Of a stretch of DNA of 64,000 nucleotides, positions 52,689 to 61,555 are shown one piece after another (position 1 is the stretch's first letter; each line of letters opens with the position of its first letter). The stretch is from Flammeovirga sp. OC4 (GTDB lineage: Bacteria > Bacteroidota > Bacteroidia > Cytophagales > Flammeovirgaceae). Where the stretch lies: the NCBI RefSeq assembly GCF_000812565.1, contig NZ_JTAM01000001.1, forward strand, positions 248,001-312,000, given 5' to 3'. The position numbers and the translations under genes are program-made. The notes beneath the pieces are model-generated. The model was not told the DNA's origin, made no database searches, and saw only the letters and a list, made by a program, of their open reading frames with translations.

Positions 52689-53738
52689 CTAATCAAACAT
52701 TTCAGGAACGTGTGCTTCATTACCTTTTACTAAATCTTCTAGACACTTTATCCACATTGGGTGATCATTAAGGCTTTCAACTAACTGCCAGTGTTCTCCC
52801 CCATTTTCCTCAAATACTTCCTTATATTCTTCGCCTACTTCCACCGTTGTTTCGAGACAATCCGCGACAAATGCTGGTGAGAACGCTAGGACACTTTTCT
52901 TACCTTCCTTTGTAAGATTGATAATAGTATCTTCGGTGTAAGGCTGAATCCATGGATCTTTTCCTAGCCTAGATTGGAAACAAACACTGTATTTATCATC
53001 TGGTAAACCTAATTCTTTTGCTATTAGATCAGCTGTTTCAAAGCAGGCTGAACGGTAGCAAAAGGTATTTTTAGGGTAACTTTTGCGAACACATTTCCCT
53101 CCTTCACCTCTTAGTTTACAACATGTTTTGATACCGGCCTTGATAATTTGACGCTCAGGTAGACCGTGAAAACTAAAAATTACGTGATCATAATCATGGG
53201 AACGTAAATACTTATTTCCAATATCAGCAAACGTCTTAATATATAATGGATGACGGTGATAATGTTGTACATAACTCACATCTGGAATGACCTGCCAGTT
53301 CTGTGTTAATTCCATTACTTTTTGAGCTACAGAACCTGTAGTAGCAGATGCGTATTGTGGGAATAAAGGAACAACAACAATTTCAGAGATATCATTCTTT
53401 CTCAACTCATTTAAGGCACTTTCAATCGAAGGGTTTTGATATCTCATCCCCAAAGCTACATGATAGCCCTCTCCTAGTCTTTCTTGAAGTAACTTCTTAC
53501 ATTCAATTCCATAAAAAAGCAAAGGTGAACCATTTTCCGTCCATACTTTTTTATATTCAGCAGCTGATTTTGGAGCTCTAAAAGGAGCAATAATTAAGTT
53601 GACTAATGGCCATCTTTTATAGAAAGGAATATCAATCACCCTTTCGTCCATTAGAAATTCTCTTAAATACTTTCTTACATCACCTGTATTATTGCTATCA
53701 GGTGTTCCCAAATTGACTAGTAATACCCCTTTTTTCAT
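52689..53738 (-). CDS. hemH: Ferrochelatase
   Basis: 349 residues. Last step of haem synthesis: inserts iron into protoporphyrin IX at the membrane face. 'GVLLVNLGTPDS' opens the protein, and the catalytic His191 is in 'IFSFHGLPERQ'. A cluster of cysteines follows ('KTCCKLRGEGGKCVRK', 'TFCYRSACFETADLI'), the form common in Bacteroidota ferrochelatases. Whether these Cys hold a cluster or zinc here is not known. Single gene; no other hem genes nearby. Confidence 0.95.
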   Translation of the reverse strand: MKKGVLLVNLGTPDSNNTGDVRKYLREFLMDERVIDIPFYKRWPLVNLIIAPFRAPKSAAEYKKVWTENGSPLLFYGIECKKLLQERLGEGYHVALGMRYQNPSIESALNELRKNDISEIVVVPLFPQYASATTGSVAQKVMELTQNWQVIPDVSYVQHYHRHPLYIKTFADIGNKYLRSHDYDHVIFSFHGLPERQIIKAGIKTCCKLRGEGGKCVRKSYPKNTFCYRSACFETADLIAKELGLPDDKYSVCFQSRLGKDPWIQPYTEDTIINLTKEGKKSVLAFSPAFVADCLETTVEVGEEYKEVFEENGGEHWQLVESLNDHPMWIKCLEDLVKGNEAHVPEMFD

Positions 53739-53795
53739 TTGTCGTTATGTAGTAAATGCCCCACCTCAATACATCAAAGGTGGATTAATCTCTAT

Positions 53796-53838
53796 AAAAA
53801 ACGAATCTTTACTAAATCATATTGTTTAGTAAAGATTC
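53796..53838 (-). terminator. Intrinsic terminator of the histidine kinase gene
   Basis: On the minus strand a perfect 14-bp stem (53825-53838 with 53803-53816) is followed by G and six U residues. It lies 40 bases after the stop of the REC-kinase gene. Confidence 0.85.
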
Positions 53839-53876
53839 TACTGTTATTAAACTAACCTATATGTGTGATGAAAGTT

Positions 53877-55082
53877 TTAATTTTCATTCACTTTTTTGAA
53901 TGCTACAATAAAATCAGCTCCTTCTCCATAAGTAGACTCACAAGAAACAGTACCATTCATATCTTCCACCATTTTCTTTACGATAGAAAGACCGAGCCCT
54001 GTACTATGTTCTCCACCAGTAGGTCTTGCTGATAATTTTTGGAATCGACCGAATAACTTTTTCATATCGTTCTCATTCAACCCAGGTCCTTCATCTTTAA
54101 TATGAACCTCTAAATTATCTTCTACCTCTTGGATAAAAACACTGATCTTTTTACCCTTAGGACTGAACTTTACTGCATTGGAAACCAAGTTTTGTAATAT
54201 TTGTCCAAAATAAGTTTCATCAACATTTGCATATAAATTCTCTCCTGCATCCACCTCAATCGTGATCTCTTTTTTCTGAGCTGTTAGCTCAAAGCGTTCT
54301 ACCCCTTCTTTTACTAGCTTTGATATATCAAGAGGTCGAATAGTCAAGTTTGAGGCTTGAGATTCTAAAGCATTTAGATCTAATATTTGAGTAATTAGTT
54401 CTTCTTGCTTTTTGATAGAATCCTGAATCATGGAAATATATTCTTTCTGCTCAGAGCTGAATGTTTCCATATCGAACTTCATCAATTCAATCAATCCATC
54501 AATTTGACTTAATGGACTTTTTAAATCATGAGCAACAATACCGATCAAATGGTTTTTCTCACCATCTAACTCAATCAGTTCCTCATTTTGAACTTGAAGT
54601 GCTTTCGTTCTACTTTTCACTTTTTCTTCCAATTTTTCATTGGCTTCTTGAAGTGAGTAGAATAACCTTCTATTTTCAACTTTAAGATTATAAGCTTCAA
54701 TGGCGTTATCAATCGTTACCATTAACTCGTCTCTATTCCAAGGTTTTGTAATGTATCGGTATACTTCACCTTTACTAATGGCATTGATAATATCTTGAAC
54801 ATCACTGTAACCTGTCAAAACAATACGCATGATATCAGGGTACAACTCTCTGACGTTCTCAAAAAGTTCTACACCCGTCATTTTAGGCATACGCTGATCT
54901 GAAATGACTACGCTAATATTTTGATGTTCTTCTTTTAGGATTTCTAAGGCTTCATCTCCACTATTCGCTATCAGCACTTTATATACCTTTCTGAATCCAG
55001 CTCTAAAAGAAACTAAATTTTGTTGTTCATCATCTACATAGAGTACTGTTGGTTTACTCTTTTTCGTTTGAACACTATCCAT
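53877..55082 (-). CDS. Hybrid response regulator-histidine kinase
   Basis: 401 residues, cytoplasmic. A receiver domain comes first (about 10-128; phospho-acceptor Asp62 in 'VVISDQRMPKMTG', 'LTGYSD', 'YRYITKPW'), then a coiled coil (about 130-172), a HisKA domain with His185 in 'GIVAHDLKSPLSQIDG', and an ATPase domain (about 285-401, 'NAVKFSPKG', 'DEGPGLNE', 'STGLGLSIV'). The receiver-first layout means it takes phosphate or a signal from another kinase and acts through its own kinase. No cognate output gene is adjacent. A TAATTTTG box lies 33 bases upstream. Confidence 0.93.
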   Translation of the reverse strand: MDSVQTKKSKPTVLYVDDEQQNLVSFRAGFRKVYKVLIANSGDEALEILKEEHQNISVVISDQRMPKMTGVELFENVRELYPDIMRIVLTGYSDVQDIINAISKGEVYRYITKPWNRDELMVTIDNAIEAYNLKVENRRLFYSLQEANEKLEEKVKSRTKALQVQNEELIELDGEKNHLIGIVAHDLKSPLSQIDGLIELMKFDMETFSSEQKEYISMIQDSIKKQEELITQILDLNALESQASNLTIRPLDISKLVKEGVERFELTAQKKEITIEVDAGENLYANVDETYFGQILQNLVSNAVKFSPKGKKISVFIQEVEDNLEVHIKDEGPGLNENDMKKLFGRFQKLSARPTGGEHSTGLGLSIVKKMVEDMNGTVSCESTYGEGADFIVAFKKVNEN

Positions 55083-55114
55083 ATAAATAAATTCTATCTT
55101 TTTCGCTTAGGTGC

Positions 55115-55122
55115 CAAAATTA
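55115..55122 (-). promoter_or_regulatory. -7 box (TAnnTTTG type)
   Basis: TAATTTTG on the minus strand, 33 bases before the hybrid kinase gene. No -33 TTTG is found at the expected spacing. Confidence 0.45.
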
Positions 55123-55161
55123 CAAAGTAAATAGATGTAAATCGAATAAATTATATTTTTT

Positions 55162-55929
55162 TTACTTACTATACCCAACTTTTGGCAATGACTTCGGAAT
55201 ATGAATTTTCAAATCCTCGACCTCATACTTACCTGGAATGCACATTCGCTTTAAATCTTCAATGGTCCCATGAAAAACATTAAGATCTACATCTCCTTCA
55301 ATTCCACGTGAATTCCCTCTATCAGTGTATTGCCACATACTCCAATCCTTCCTTTCATCTTTCAAAATAGGCTTGAAAACTTTCCCATAAGCAGCAATCC
55401 AAATAGGATATTTCTCAAATGCTTTGCGATTATAGAAAACATCGTGATAAAAAGAATGATTGGTATAAATGATTGGCCTAATACCGTATTTCTTTTCAAT
55501 TAAGTTTAACCAAATACTTACATTTTCTCTAATGGTATCAATTGGAACACCATCAAACGTTTCAACATCCAAAACCGGCGGCAGATCACCTTTCCCCAAT
55601 TTCACATGCTTTACAAACCAATCTACTTGTGCATAAGGGTCCACTTTTGGTCTGTAAAAATGATAAGCTGACTTTATAATCCCCTCTTGATGTGCTGCTT
55701 TCCAATTTTTATCAAAATGATGATCTTTAATATGTTTCCCCTCCGTAGCCTTCATAAACACAAAGGAAAAGCCATCATTGACCACTTCTTTGAAATCGAC
55801 ATCTTTTTGATAATGGGAAATGTCAATTCCATGCACATTATAGTCTACTCTTTTTCTAAAAGTTATATTAAAAAATATAAAAGACAATAGTGCGATTACA
55901 ACACTAAAGAGAATTATAAGTTTTTTCAC
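55162..55929 (-). CDS. GH25-family lysozyme-like protein
   Basis: 255 residues. An N-terminal hydrophobic segment (about 4-22) acts as signal anchor or signal peptide. The GH25 barrel (about 31-240) has 'NVHGIDISHYQ' with Asp36, 'FVFMKATEG', 'PVLDVETFDG' with Asp121 and Glu123, and 'WSMWQYTDRG'. GH25 enzymes cut the MurNAc-GlcNAc bond of peptidoglycan. The enzyme probably acts in the periplasm in cell wall turnover. Single gene between ychF and the kinase gene. Confidence 0.92.
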   Translation of the reverse strand: MKKLIILFSVVIALLSFIFFNITFRKRVDYNVHGIDISHYQKDVDFKEVVNDGFSFVFMKATEGKHIKDHHFDKNWKAAHQEGIIKSAYHFYRPKVDPYAQVDWFVKHVKLGKGDLPPVLDVETFDGVPIDTIRENVSIWLNLIEKKYGIRPIIYTNHSFYHDVFYNRKAFEKYPIWIAAYGKVFKPILKDERKDWSMWQYTDRGNSRGIEGDVDLNVFHGTIEDLKRMCIPGKYEVEDLKIHIPKSLPKVGYSK

Positions 55930-56013
55930 TTTAATTACTCAATCTAAAATTACTTTTAATACTATTACCGTTCCATTTTTGAAATGGTAGTTGCTGTATA
56001 AGTACTCAGACAA

Positions 56014-56052
56014 AACAAAACCCACTATCAGGTTTTTACTCCAATAGTGGGT
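56014..56052 (-). terminator. Intrinsic terminator of ychF
   Basis: On the minus strand a perfect 9-bp stem (56044-56052 with 56020-56028) is followed by TTTGTTTTG. It lies 20 bases after the ychF stop. Confidence 0.72.
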
Positions 56053-56071
56053 CTTTATTGTATATTATTAA

Positions 56072-57172
56072 TTATACGTTGAATCTGAAGTGCATTACAT
56101 CACCGTCTTCAACTGTATATTCTTTACCTTCAACTTGTAATTTACCAGCTTCTTTGCAAGCTAACTCTGATTTGTATTCAACATAATCAGCATAATGAAT
56201 TACCTCTGCTCTAATAAATCCTTTTTCAAAGTCAGTATGGATTACACCTGCTGCTTGTGGTGCTTTCCATCCCTTACGGATTGTCCATGCCCTTACTTCT
56301 TTCTCACCTGCTGTAAAGTAAGTGATTAGATCTAATAATGCGTAAGAAGCTCTAATTAAACGATCTAGACCTGATTCAGTTAAGCCATACTCTTCTAAGA
56401 ACATTGCTTTTTCGTCTTCATCATCTAAGCCTGCAATTTGCTCTTCAATCGCTGCACAAACTTTGATTAATTGTGCATTTTCTTTTTCAGCAATGGCTTT
56501 CATATTATTCACGAGGTCATTATCCTCATGAATTCCCTCTTCGTCTACATTTGCTAAGTAGATAACAGGTTTTGCTGTTAAAAGCATTAAATCTGAAACT
56601 ACTTCCCATTCCTCTTCAGTGGCATCAATAGAACGAGCGTTTTCACCACTTTCTAAATGTGCTTGGAACTTCTCTAATGCTGCTACGATTTTCTTCGCTT
56701 CAGCATTACCCGTCTTTGCCATTTTAGTGTTTTTCTGTAATTTTTTCTCTACAGACTCCAAGTCTTTCAACTGAAGTTCCATATCAATTACAGCTTTATC
56801 TTCCTCTGGGTCTACTTTACCTGAAACGTGAACAATATTTGGATCATCAAAGCATCTAACTACATGGATAATAGCATCTACTTCACGGATATTGGCTAAG
56901 AATTTATTTCCTAAACCTTCACCCTTACTTGCTCCCTTTACCAAACCTGCAATATCAACGAACTCAATTACTGTAGGTAATGTTTTTTGAGGGTTTACCA
57001 ATTGCTCAAGAACTTTGATTCTTGGGTCTGGAACCACTACAACACCTACGTTAGGGTCAATTGTACAGAATGGAAAGTTTGCTGACTCAGCATTTTCAGC
57101 GCTTGTTAAAGCATTAAATAACGTTGATTTTCCTACGTTTGGTAAACCAACAATACCACATTTTAATCCCAT
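56072..57172 (-). CDS. ychF: Obg-like ATPase YchF
   Basis: 366 residues, standard length. G1 loop 'GLPNVGKS' at 9-16, then '[20 protein letters not shown]', a coiled-coil insert (about 130-190) and a C-terminal TGS domain ('[36 protein letters not shown]'). YchF binds ATP better than GTP and associates with ribosomes, with links to oxidative stress. A TATCTTTG box at 57243-57250 probably drives it. Confidence 0.96.
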   Translation of the reverse strand: MGLKCGIVGLPNVGKSTLFNALTSAENAESANFPFCTIDPNVGVVVVPDPRIKVLEQLVNPQKTLPTVIEFVDIAGLVKGASKGEGLGNKFLANIREVDAIIHVVRCFDDPNIVHVSGKVDPEEDKAVIDMELQLKDLESVEKKLQKNTKMAKTGNAEAKKIVAALEKFQAHLESGENARSIDATEEEWEVVSDLMLLTAKPVIYLANVDEEGIHEDNDLVNNMKAIAEKENAQLIKVCAAIEEQIAGLDDEDEKAMFLEEYGLTESGLDRLIRASYALLDLITYFTAGEKEVRAWTIRKGWKAPQAAGVIHTDFEKGFIRAEVIHYADYVEYKSELACKEAGKLQVEGKEYTVEDGDVMHFRFNV

Positions 57173-57242
57173 GGATCTATATCTTATTTCAGAAGATTAA
57201 TTCTTTGTCTATTTTTGCATGCTAAAAAGCATGAATTCCGCG

Positions 57243-57250
57243 CAAAGATA
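57243..57250 (-). promoter_or_regulatory. -7 box (TAnnTTTG type) of ychF
   Basis: TATCTTTG on the minus strand, 71 bases before the ychF ATG. The leader between holds a 6-bp hairpin (CATGCT/AGCATG). No -33 element at the right spacing. Confidence 0.45.
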
Positions 57251-57435
57251 ATGTAAACTGTGGAATATTTAACTATAAGTCTACGATCAAAATTATCTAA
57301 TACTATTTATTATGATTAATTTGCGATTACTTCCTTGAAAACATAAGAGTAAAATAATTCAATAGTATTCGTAATTAAATTACAAGCTTCAAGCAAAAGA
57401 AACTGTTTTTAAGGGAGACAAAAACAGACAGGTAT

Positions 57436-58221
57436 ATGCAGGTTTTAGACTTTATAAAATATAAATTTATAGCAGGTAATGCTCATGGATTACACTCTCC
57501 ATTTGTATATGAGCTTTATACGCAGGTGATTGCACCTGAAAAGTGGTATTATATTTTTGATGAAATTGAAAATATCCGTGAGCAACTTTTGAACAATAAT
57601 AAAAAAATAGAAGTAGAAGATTTAGGGGCAGGTTCAAAAGTCATCAAGCAAAAAAATAGAAAAATCTCTAAAATTGCTTCCTCTTCTTTATGTTCACCTA
57701 GGGAGGGTGCATTGCTGTTTGAAATCATAGGAAAATACAAATACAAAAAGATTTTAGAACTAGGTACTTCTTTTGGTATTTCTACTTTGTATTTATCCAC
57801 TTATAGCAAAGACATACAAACTGTTACCATTGAAGGAAGTAGTACGATTGCTTCCATTGCAAAAGAAAATTTCAAAAAATTGAAGGGGGTAAATATTAAG
57901 TTGATTGAAGGAAATATAGACAATCAGCTTCAGCCAATATTAGACGATTTTGGTAAAGTGGATGTGGTCTATTTTGATGCAAATCATAAATACAAGCCCA
58001 CAATGAAATACTTTGAACAATGTCTTCCTCATATTCATGAAAATTCTTTGTTCATCTTTGATGATATTTACTGGTCCAAAGGAATGAAAAAAGCATGGAA
58101 TGAAATCTGCGAGCATCCTAGTGTTGGCATTTCAGTTGACCTCTATGATTTAGGATTAATATTTTTCAGGCAAAAACAACCTAAGCAATTTTTTACACTA
58201 CAAAATAAACCAAATGAATAA
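57436..58221 (+). CDS. Class I SAM-dependent methyltransferase (O-methyltransferase-like)
   Basis: 261 residues. The N-terminus 'FIKYKFIAGNAHGLHSPFVYELYTQVI' fits a Bacteroidota subgroup. The Rossmann core has motif I 'KILELGTSFGISTLYLS', an acidic second strand 'QTVTIEGSS' and 'KVDVVYFDANHKYKPTMKYFEQCLPHI', which resembles catechol or caffeoyl-CoA O-methyltransferases (Methyltransf_24). The substrate is unknown. The hisI-like gene starts 8 bases before its stop, so the two are translationally coupled. Confidence 0.82.
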   Translation: MQVLDFIKYKFIAGNAHGLHSPFVYELYTQVIAPEKWYYIFDEIENIREQLLNNNKKIEVEDLGAGSKVIKQKNRKISKIASSSLCSPREGALLFEIIGKYKYKKILELGTSFGISTLYLSTYSKDIQTVTIEGSSTIASIAKENFKKLKGVNIKLIEGNIDNQLQPILDDFGKVDVVYFDANHKYKPTMKYFEQCLPHIHENSLFIFDDIYWSKGMKKAWNEICEHPSVGISVDLYDLGLIFFRQKQPKQFFTLQNKPNE

Positions 58222-58606
58222 AAAAGATTTAGAAGAAGGAACCGCTATTGATATACAATTTGAAAAAAGAGGTGGTTTCGTTCCAGTTATAGTTCAAGAA
58301 GTTGAAAATATGGAAATCCTGATGCAAGGGTGGGCTAACGAATTGGCATTACAAAAAACAATAGAGTTAGGCAAGGCTACTTTTTGGAGTACTTCTAGAG
58401 ATGAGCTTTGGACAAAAGGACTCACTTCTGGTGATTATTTGGAAATCGTTGAAATTTTGACAGATTGCGACCAAGATTCACTTATTTACAAAGTCAAGAT
58501 GGTGGGTAATGGAGCTTGTCATACTAAAAACAGTAAGGGAATCACACGTAAATCTTGCTTTTACAGAAAAATTGAACTTGATCAATTGTCCAATCTTGAC
58601 AAATAA
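58214..58606 (+). CDS. hisI: Phosphoribosyl-AMP cyclohydrolase, stand-alone HisI
   Basis: 130 residues. 'VPVIVQEVENMEILMQGWANELALQKTIELGKATFWSTSRDELWTKG' and 'TSGDYLEIVEILTDCDQDSL' are the HisI family core; the metal site Asp84, Cys85, Asp86 and Asp88 and the later Cys102 ('ACH') and Cys115 ('SCFYR') are all present. HisI opens the purine ring of PR-AMP in histidine synthesis. In Bacteroidota it is normally fused to HisE; here there is no HisE part, and no other his gene is near. A short insert ('TKNSKGI') lies between the last two Cys. It overlaps the methyltransferase gene by 8 bases. Confidence 0.85.
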   Translation: MNKKDLEEGTAIDIQFEKRGGFVPVIVQEVENMEILMQGWANELALQKTIELGKATFWSTSRDELWTKGLTSGDYLEIVEILTDCDQDSLIYKVKMVGNGACHTKNSKGITRKSCFYRKIELDQLSNLDK

Positions 58607-58615
58607 ATGATAAAG

Positions 58616-58652
58616 GAGAATTAATGTTTTCGTGCATTAATTCTCTTTTTTT
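58616..58652 (+). terminator. Intrinsic terminator of hisI
   Basis: A perfect 11-bp stem (58616-58626 with 58635-58645) with an 8-base loop is followed by seven T residues. The last codons of the convergent barrel gene lie inside the right arm. Confidence 0.85.
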
Positions 58653-59359
58653 GGACTTGATAGCTTTCCATAAGACAACGGTATAAAGCAGGAGAAATTA
58701 ATTGACATTGCTTGATCATTCCCGTTAACTGTCCCCAATTCTGAAATATTATCGAGGTAATCTGTAAATGGATTGACAAATGTGGCACTTAAACCAAACC
58801 CAAAGTTATTATCAAAATAATAAGTCATTCCTACTCTTGTAGGTAAGGACATTGCAAAATTTGAATAAGTCTCATTTTTATTTCTGGTTTCAAAGACGCC
58901 ATTCGTTTCATCTTTGAAGTTTTCTATTAATTCTGTGCCTTCTTCATCCAATGGATTGAAATAAAACAACCCTACTCCTTGAGCTACATACAGTTTAAAG
59001 TGTTTACTATTTATCAAGTTAAACATCAAAGACAAACTGGTATTTAAGGTATGAGATTGAAAAAAGTTATTTGGAAAAGGTGGTTCTAGTGGTGGAAGCA
59101 CGTTGGGATCATTTAATTTCTGCCCTTGAAGATATAAATAACTTACATCCAATTTTAAATTCAACCTTTTTTGAGCTCTCATTATTAGCCCAAGGTTAAA
59201 ACCACCATTTACTTTTGAAAAACTTGGAGATAAATCACCTTTATAAGACCCCAACCCTACGCCTAATTCTAAAATAGATTTTGGTTTTGTAGGTAATTGA
59301 TCTTGTCCAAAAGAGTGAAAGGAATAGATAAAAAAAGTAAACAGAAAGAGGTATTTCAT
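58637..59359 (-). CDS. Outer-membrane beta-barrel protein
   Basis: 240 residues from the ATG of 'MKYLFLF', chosen because a signal peptide (about 1-19, ending 'SFGQ') starts there and because it sits 2 bases after the HNH stop; an in-frame ATG seven codons earlier would overlap the HNH gene. The mature chain has alternating strands with aromatic ends ('ILELGVGLGSYKGDLSPSF', 'NLKLDVSYLYLQG', 'NFGFGLSATFVNPFTDYL'), a small barrel of perhaps eight strands. The start 'LGVGLGSYKGDL' resembles the DUF6089-like group. Its last three codons lie in the terminator stem of hisI. Function unknown. Confidence 0.7.
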   Translation of the reverse strand: MKYLFLFTFFIYSFHSFGQDQLPTKPKSILELGVGLGSYKGDLSPSFSKVNGGFNLGLIMRAQKRLNLKLDVSYLYLQGQKLNDPNVLPPLEPPFPNNFFQSHTLNTSLSLMFNLINSKHFKLYVAQGVGLFYFNPLDEEGTELIENFKDETNGVFETRNKNETYSNFAMSLPTRVGMTYYFDNNFGFGLSATFVNPFTDYLDNISELGTVNGNDQAMSINFSCFIPLSYGKLSSPKKEN

Positions 59360-59361
59360 AA

Positions 59362-59646
59362 TCAATGTTTTCTTGCCCATTCGACAAATTTACTAATCTT
59401 CTCATCAGAAAGAATTTTCTCTTTGGTGTTAAAGTTCCTTCCCAATTCTTTTTCTGAATATGAATGATGTATAAAGTTATGGCATTTTCTACAAATATTT
59501 ATGCCACTTAAGGTCATTTCTTCTTTTGTGAAATTTTTCTTAAACCATTTGTTCTTGTGCGTACTTTTGGGAATAAGATGGTGAAAGGTTAATTCTTTCT
59601 TTTTTTCACACATTTCGCAAATTCCGATCAAATCTTGCTTAGGCAT
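59362..59646 (-). CDS. HNH endonuclease family protein
   Basis: 94 residues. Zinc-type HNH fold: Cys10-x2-Cys13, the His-His pair 22/23 in 'TFHHLIPKSTHKNKW', and 'NICRKCHNFIHH' with Cys52, Cys55, Asn57 and His60/61. This is close to the small HNH proteins near Bacteroidota genes with unknown targets; most are thought to nick or cut DNA, but some act in RNA or as housekeeping nucleases. No restriction or phage gene is adjacent. The barrel gene follows at 2 bases, so the two share a transcript. Confidence 0.85.
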   Translation of the reverse strand: MPKQDLIGICEMCEKKKELTFHHLIPKSTHKNKWFKKNFTKEEMTLSGINICRKCHNFIHHSYSEKELGRNFNTKEKILSDEKISKFVEWARKH

Positions 59647-59914
59647 ATAAAAATTAAGAATGTGTATGATAATAAGATGAATATAATGGTCAAATTTTTG
59701 ATTGTAAACTATAACGATTACTTTTTTAATATTATTGGATGAAGTCCGTAATAAAATCAGTTGATCATTTATTTTGTTGGAATTACTGCCTTATTATTAC
59801 TAAAAATAGTTCAATTTCTTGATAAGTACGTATATACCATTAAGTAGGCTCTTACCTATGCTCAAATTAAATTTATTAATGGACTTAGTCAGAATGATAC
59901 AATATTTTTTTCAT

Positions 59915-60520
59915 ATGAAACTAAAAATCACATTTTATCTAATTTTCTTAATTATACCATTCATTAGTACTGCTCAAGATTTAAAGAACAAAGAAAATGT
60001 CATTGAACAATTTATGTTGAACCCCAAAGACACTTTAATGTGGGAGTGCTATATGGGGAAATCATGGACTGTAATGAATATTTATGAGAAAGAACAATGC
60101 GTTGAACTATCTAACCGATACAGCGAAAATCTAAAGGAGAAGTTGACGCAAGAGAAAATTTCTTTTGATGAAATCAATACCAATGCTTTTGATGCTGAGG
60201 TTGATTCCATTGAAGCAACAGCCACAAAACTCCTAACCAATGATCTTTTAAAACAAGAAATAGAGTTAGAACAAACCGCTAAATCAGCTGCTGAAGCAAG
60301 TGTAGCTGAATTAAAATCACTTTCTCAAAACACTAAGAAGAACCTTCTTTTGATTGAAGATCTCTTAAAAATTAAAACTCAAGAACTTAATATTGATTAC
60401 CAAGGAATTGCTTCTGAAAATGGAGAAGAGGTTTTATCAAGAATAAAAATGTATGGTCAAAAGATCTATACCACTACTTACAATCGAATCATAGAAAATA
60501 ATGCCCCAAAAAGAGAATAA
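59915..60520 (+). CDS. Secreted helical protein, unknown
   Basis: 201 residues from the ATG chosen at 59915, where a signal peptide begins ('MKLKITFYLIFLIIPFISTAQ'); the open frame extends 32 codons further upstream, but that part has no signal character. The mature part has two Cys ('WECYMGK', 'KEQCVEL') and long helices with Glu, Lys and Gln ('KQEIELEQTAKSAAEASVAELKSL'). No family is recognised. The alkyltransferase-like gene overlaps its last 20 bases, so they are translated from one message. Likely periplasmic. Confidence 0.55.
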   Translation: MKLKITFYLIFLIIPFISTAQDLKNKENVIEQFMLNPKDTLMWECYMGKSWTVMNIYEKEQCVELSNRYSENLKEKLTQEKISFDEINTNAFDAEVDSIEATATKLLTNDLLKQEIELEQTAKSAAEASVAELKSLSQNTKKNLLLIEDLLKIKTQELNIDYQGIASENGEEVLSRIKMYGQKIYTTTYNRIIENNAPKRE

Positions 60521-60851
60521 AGACAAATCATCTTTCTTCCAAGATGTTTGGGAGGTTGTACGCCTCATCCCTCCTGGGAGAGTCACTTCTTATGGTGCTA
60601 TAGGTGCTTATTTGGGTAGAAAAGGAAGTGCACGTATGGTGGGTTGGGCTATGAATGCTTCTCACGGAGACGATACTGTTCCTGCTCATCGAGTAGTCAA
60701 TAAACAAGGGTTACTTACAGGAAAACATCATTTCGATGTAAAAAATCCCATGCAAGTTCGTTTGGAAGAAGAAGGTATTGTTGTCATAGACAATAAAATT
60801 CAAAATATGGATCAGATTTATTGGGATCCTTCGATTGAATTGGAATTATAA
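60501..60851 (+). CDS. Alkyltransferase-like protein (MGMT fold without active Cys)
   Basis: 116 residues. Fits the C-terminal MGMT domain: 'DVWEVVRLIPPGRVTSYGAIGAYLG', 'ARMVGWAMNAS', 'VPAHRVVNKQGLLTGK'. The alkyl-accepting Cys of 'PCHRV' is replaced by Ala62 ('PAHRV'), so it cannot repair by transfer. Alkyltransferase-like proteins bind O6-alkylguanine, and flag it for nucleotide excision repair. That role is inferred from the fold. It overlaps the preceding secreted-protein gene by 20 bases. Confidence 0.9.
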   Translation: MPQKENKDKSSFFQDVWEVVRLIPPGRVTSYGAIGAYLGRKGSARMVGWAMNASHGDDTVPAHRVVNKQGLLTGKHHFDVKNPMQVRLEEEGIVVIDNKIQNMDQIYWDPSIELEL

Positions 60852-60860
60852 TTCAACAAA

Positions 60861-60907
60861 AAACATCTCTAATGTGTGGTAAAATCAAACATTAGAGATG
60901 TTTTTTT
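60861..60907. terminator. Bidirectional intrinsic terminator
   Basis: A perfect 15-bp stem (60861-60875 with 60889-60903) ends in TTTTTTT and starts after AAAA, between the convergent alkyltransferase-like and lipoprotein genes. Confidence 0.87.
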
Positions 60908-60909
60908 AT

Positions 60910-61191
60910 CTACTTTACTTTTTCAACTTCTATATAATCAGGCCCTCCATCTACAGGGTACCCTTCTACTTTTTGCCCAACAATTGTCACCTCCTGATCA
61001 ATATAATTATCTAGATTTACTGAACTACTTCTCAATGCATACCCAGATAAGGTATGAGTGCCATATTGGTAAGTAGTAACTCCTTGCTCTTTGATGACAC
61101 CCGTAATTTCAATTGTATTTGAATTTACATCGTTTTTTGCACAAGAAAATCCTATCATGATGAATGTGACTACAAAAAGGAATATTTTCAT
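60910..61191 (-). CDS. Small lipoprotein, unknown
   Basis: 93 residues from the ATG at 61191 (a second ATG three codons earlier, at 61200, is equally possible). The lipobox 'GFSC' gives a lipid-modified Cys17. The mature part is short and strand-rich ('IEITGVIKEQGVTTYQYGTHTLSG', 'IDQEVTIVGQKVEGYPVDGGPDYIEVEKV'), similar to an OB-fold or small beta barrel with a 'G.k....G...d....Y..V' pattern. Faces the periplasm. No function is known. Confidence 0.6.
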   Translation of the reverse strand: MKIFLFVVTFIMIGFSCAKNDVNSNTIEITGVIKEQGVTTYQYGTHTLSGYALRSSSVNLDNYIDQEVTIVGQKVEGYPVDGGPDYIEVEKVK

Positions 61192-61555
61192 TGTATTCAT
61201 TAGCAACTCTGTTATTGTAAATAATGATAAACCCATTTTTGAATTGGGATTATATCAACCAAAATAGAAAAATGAAGAATTAATTTAAACAATTCAATTT
61301 AGAATTTTAATAGAGTGTATACCTAAAACAGGAATTTTATTCTTTATCGCTTAATTACTGTTGAGATCTGATATTCTTTTTCAGAAACAAACTCATTTGT
61401 TGTTTACTCTCCTTTATCTTTTGATAAACTCTACATATACCTCTTGAATATACCAAGGAAGCAGATGACAACTAAATAATATCAACACAATCAGATTTGA
61501 TATTTCCCAATACGGTATGTTGATTCAATTCTTGGCAAATACATTCTCAATTCTC
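61192..61555. other. Intergenic region
   Basis: About 360 AT-rich bases between two minus-strand genes. I see no coding frame, perfect -7 box or terminator. Confidence 0.55.
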
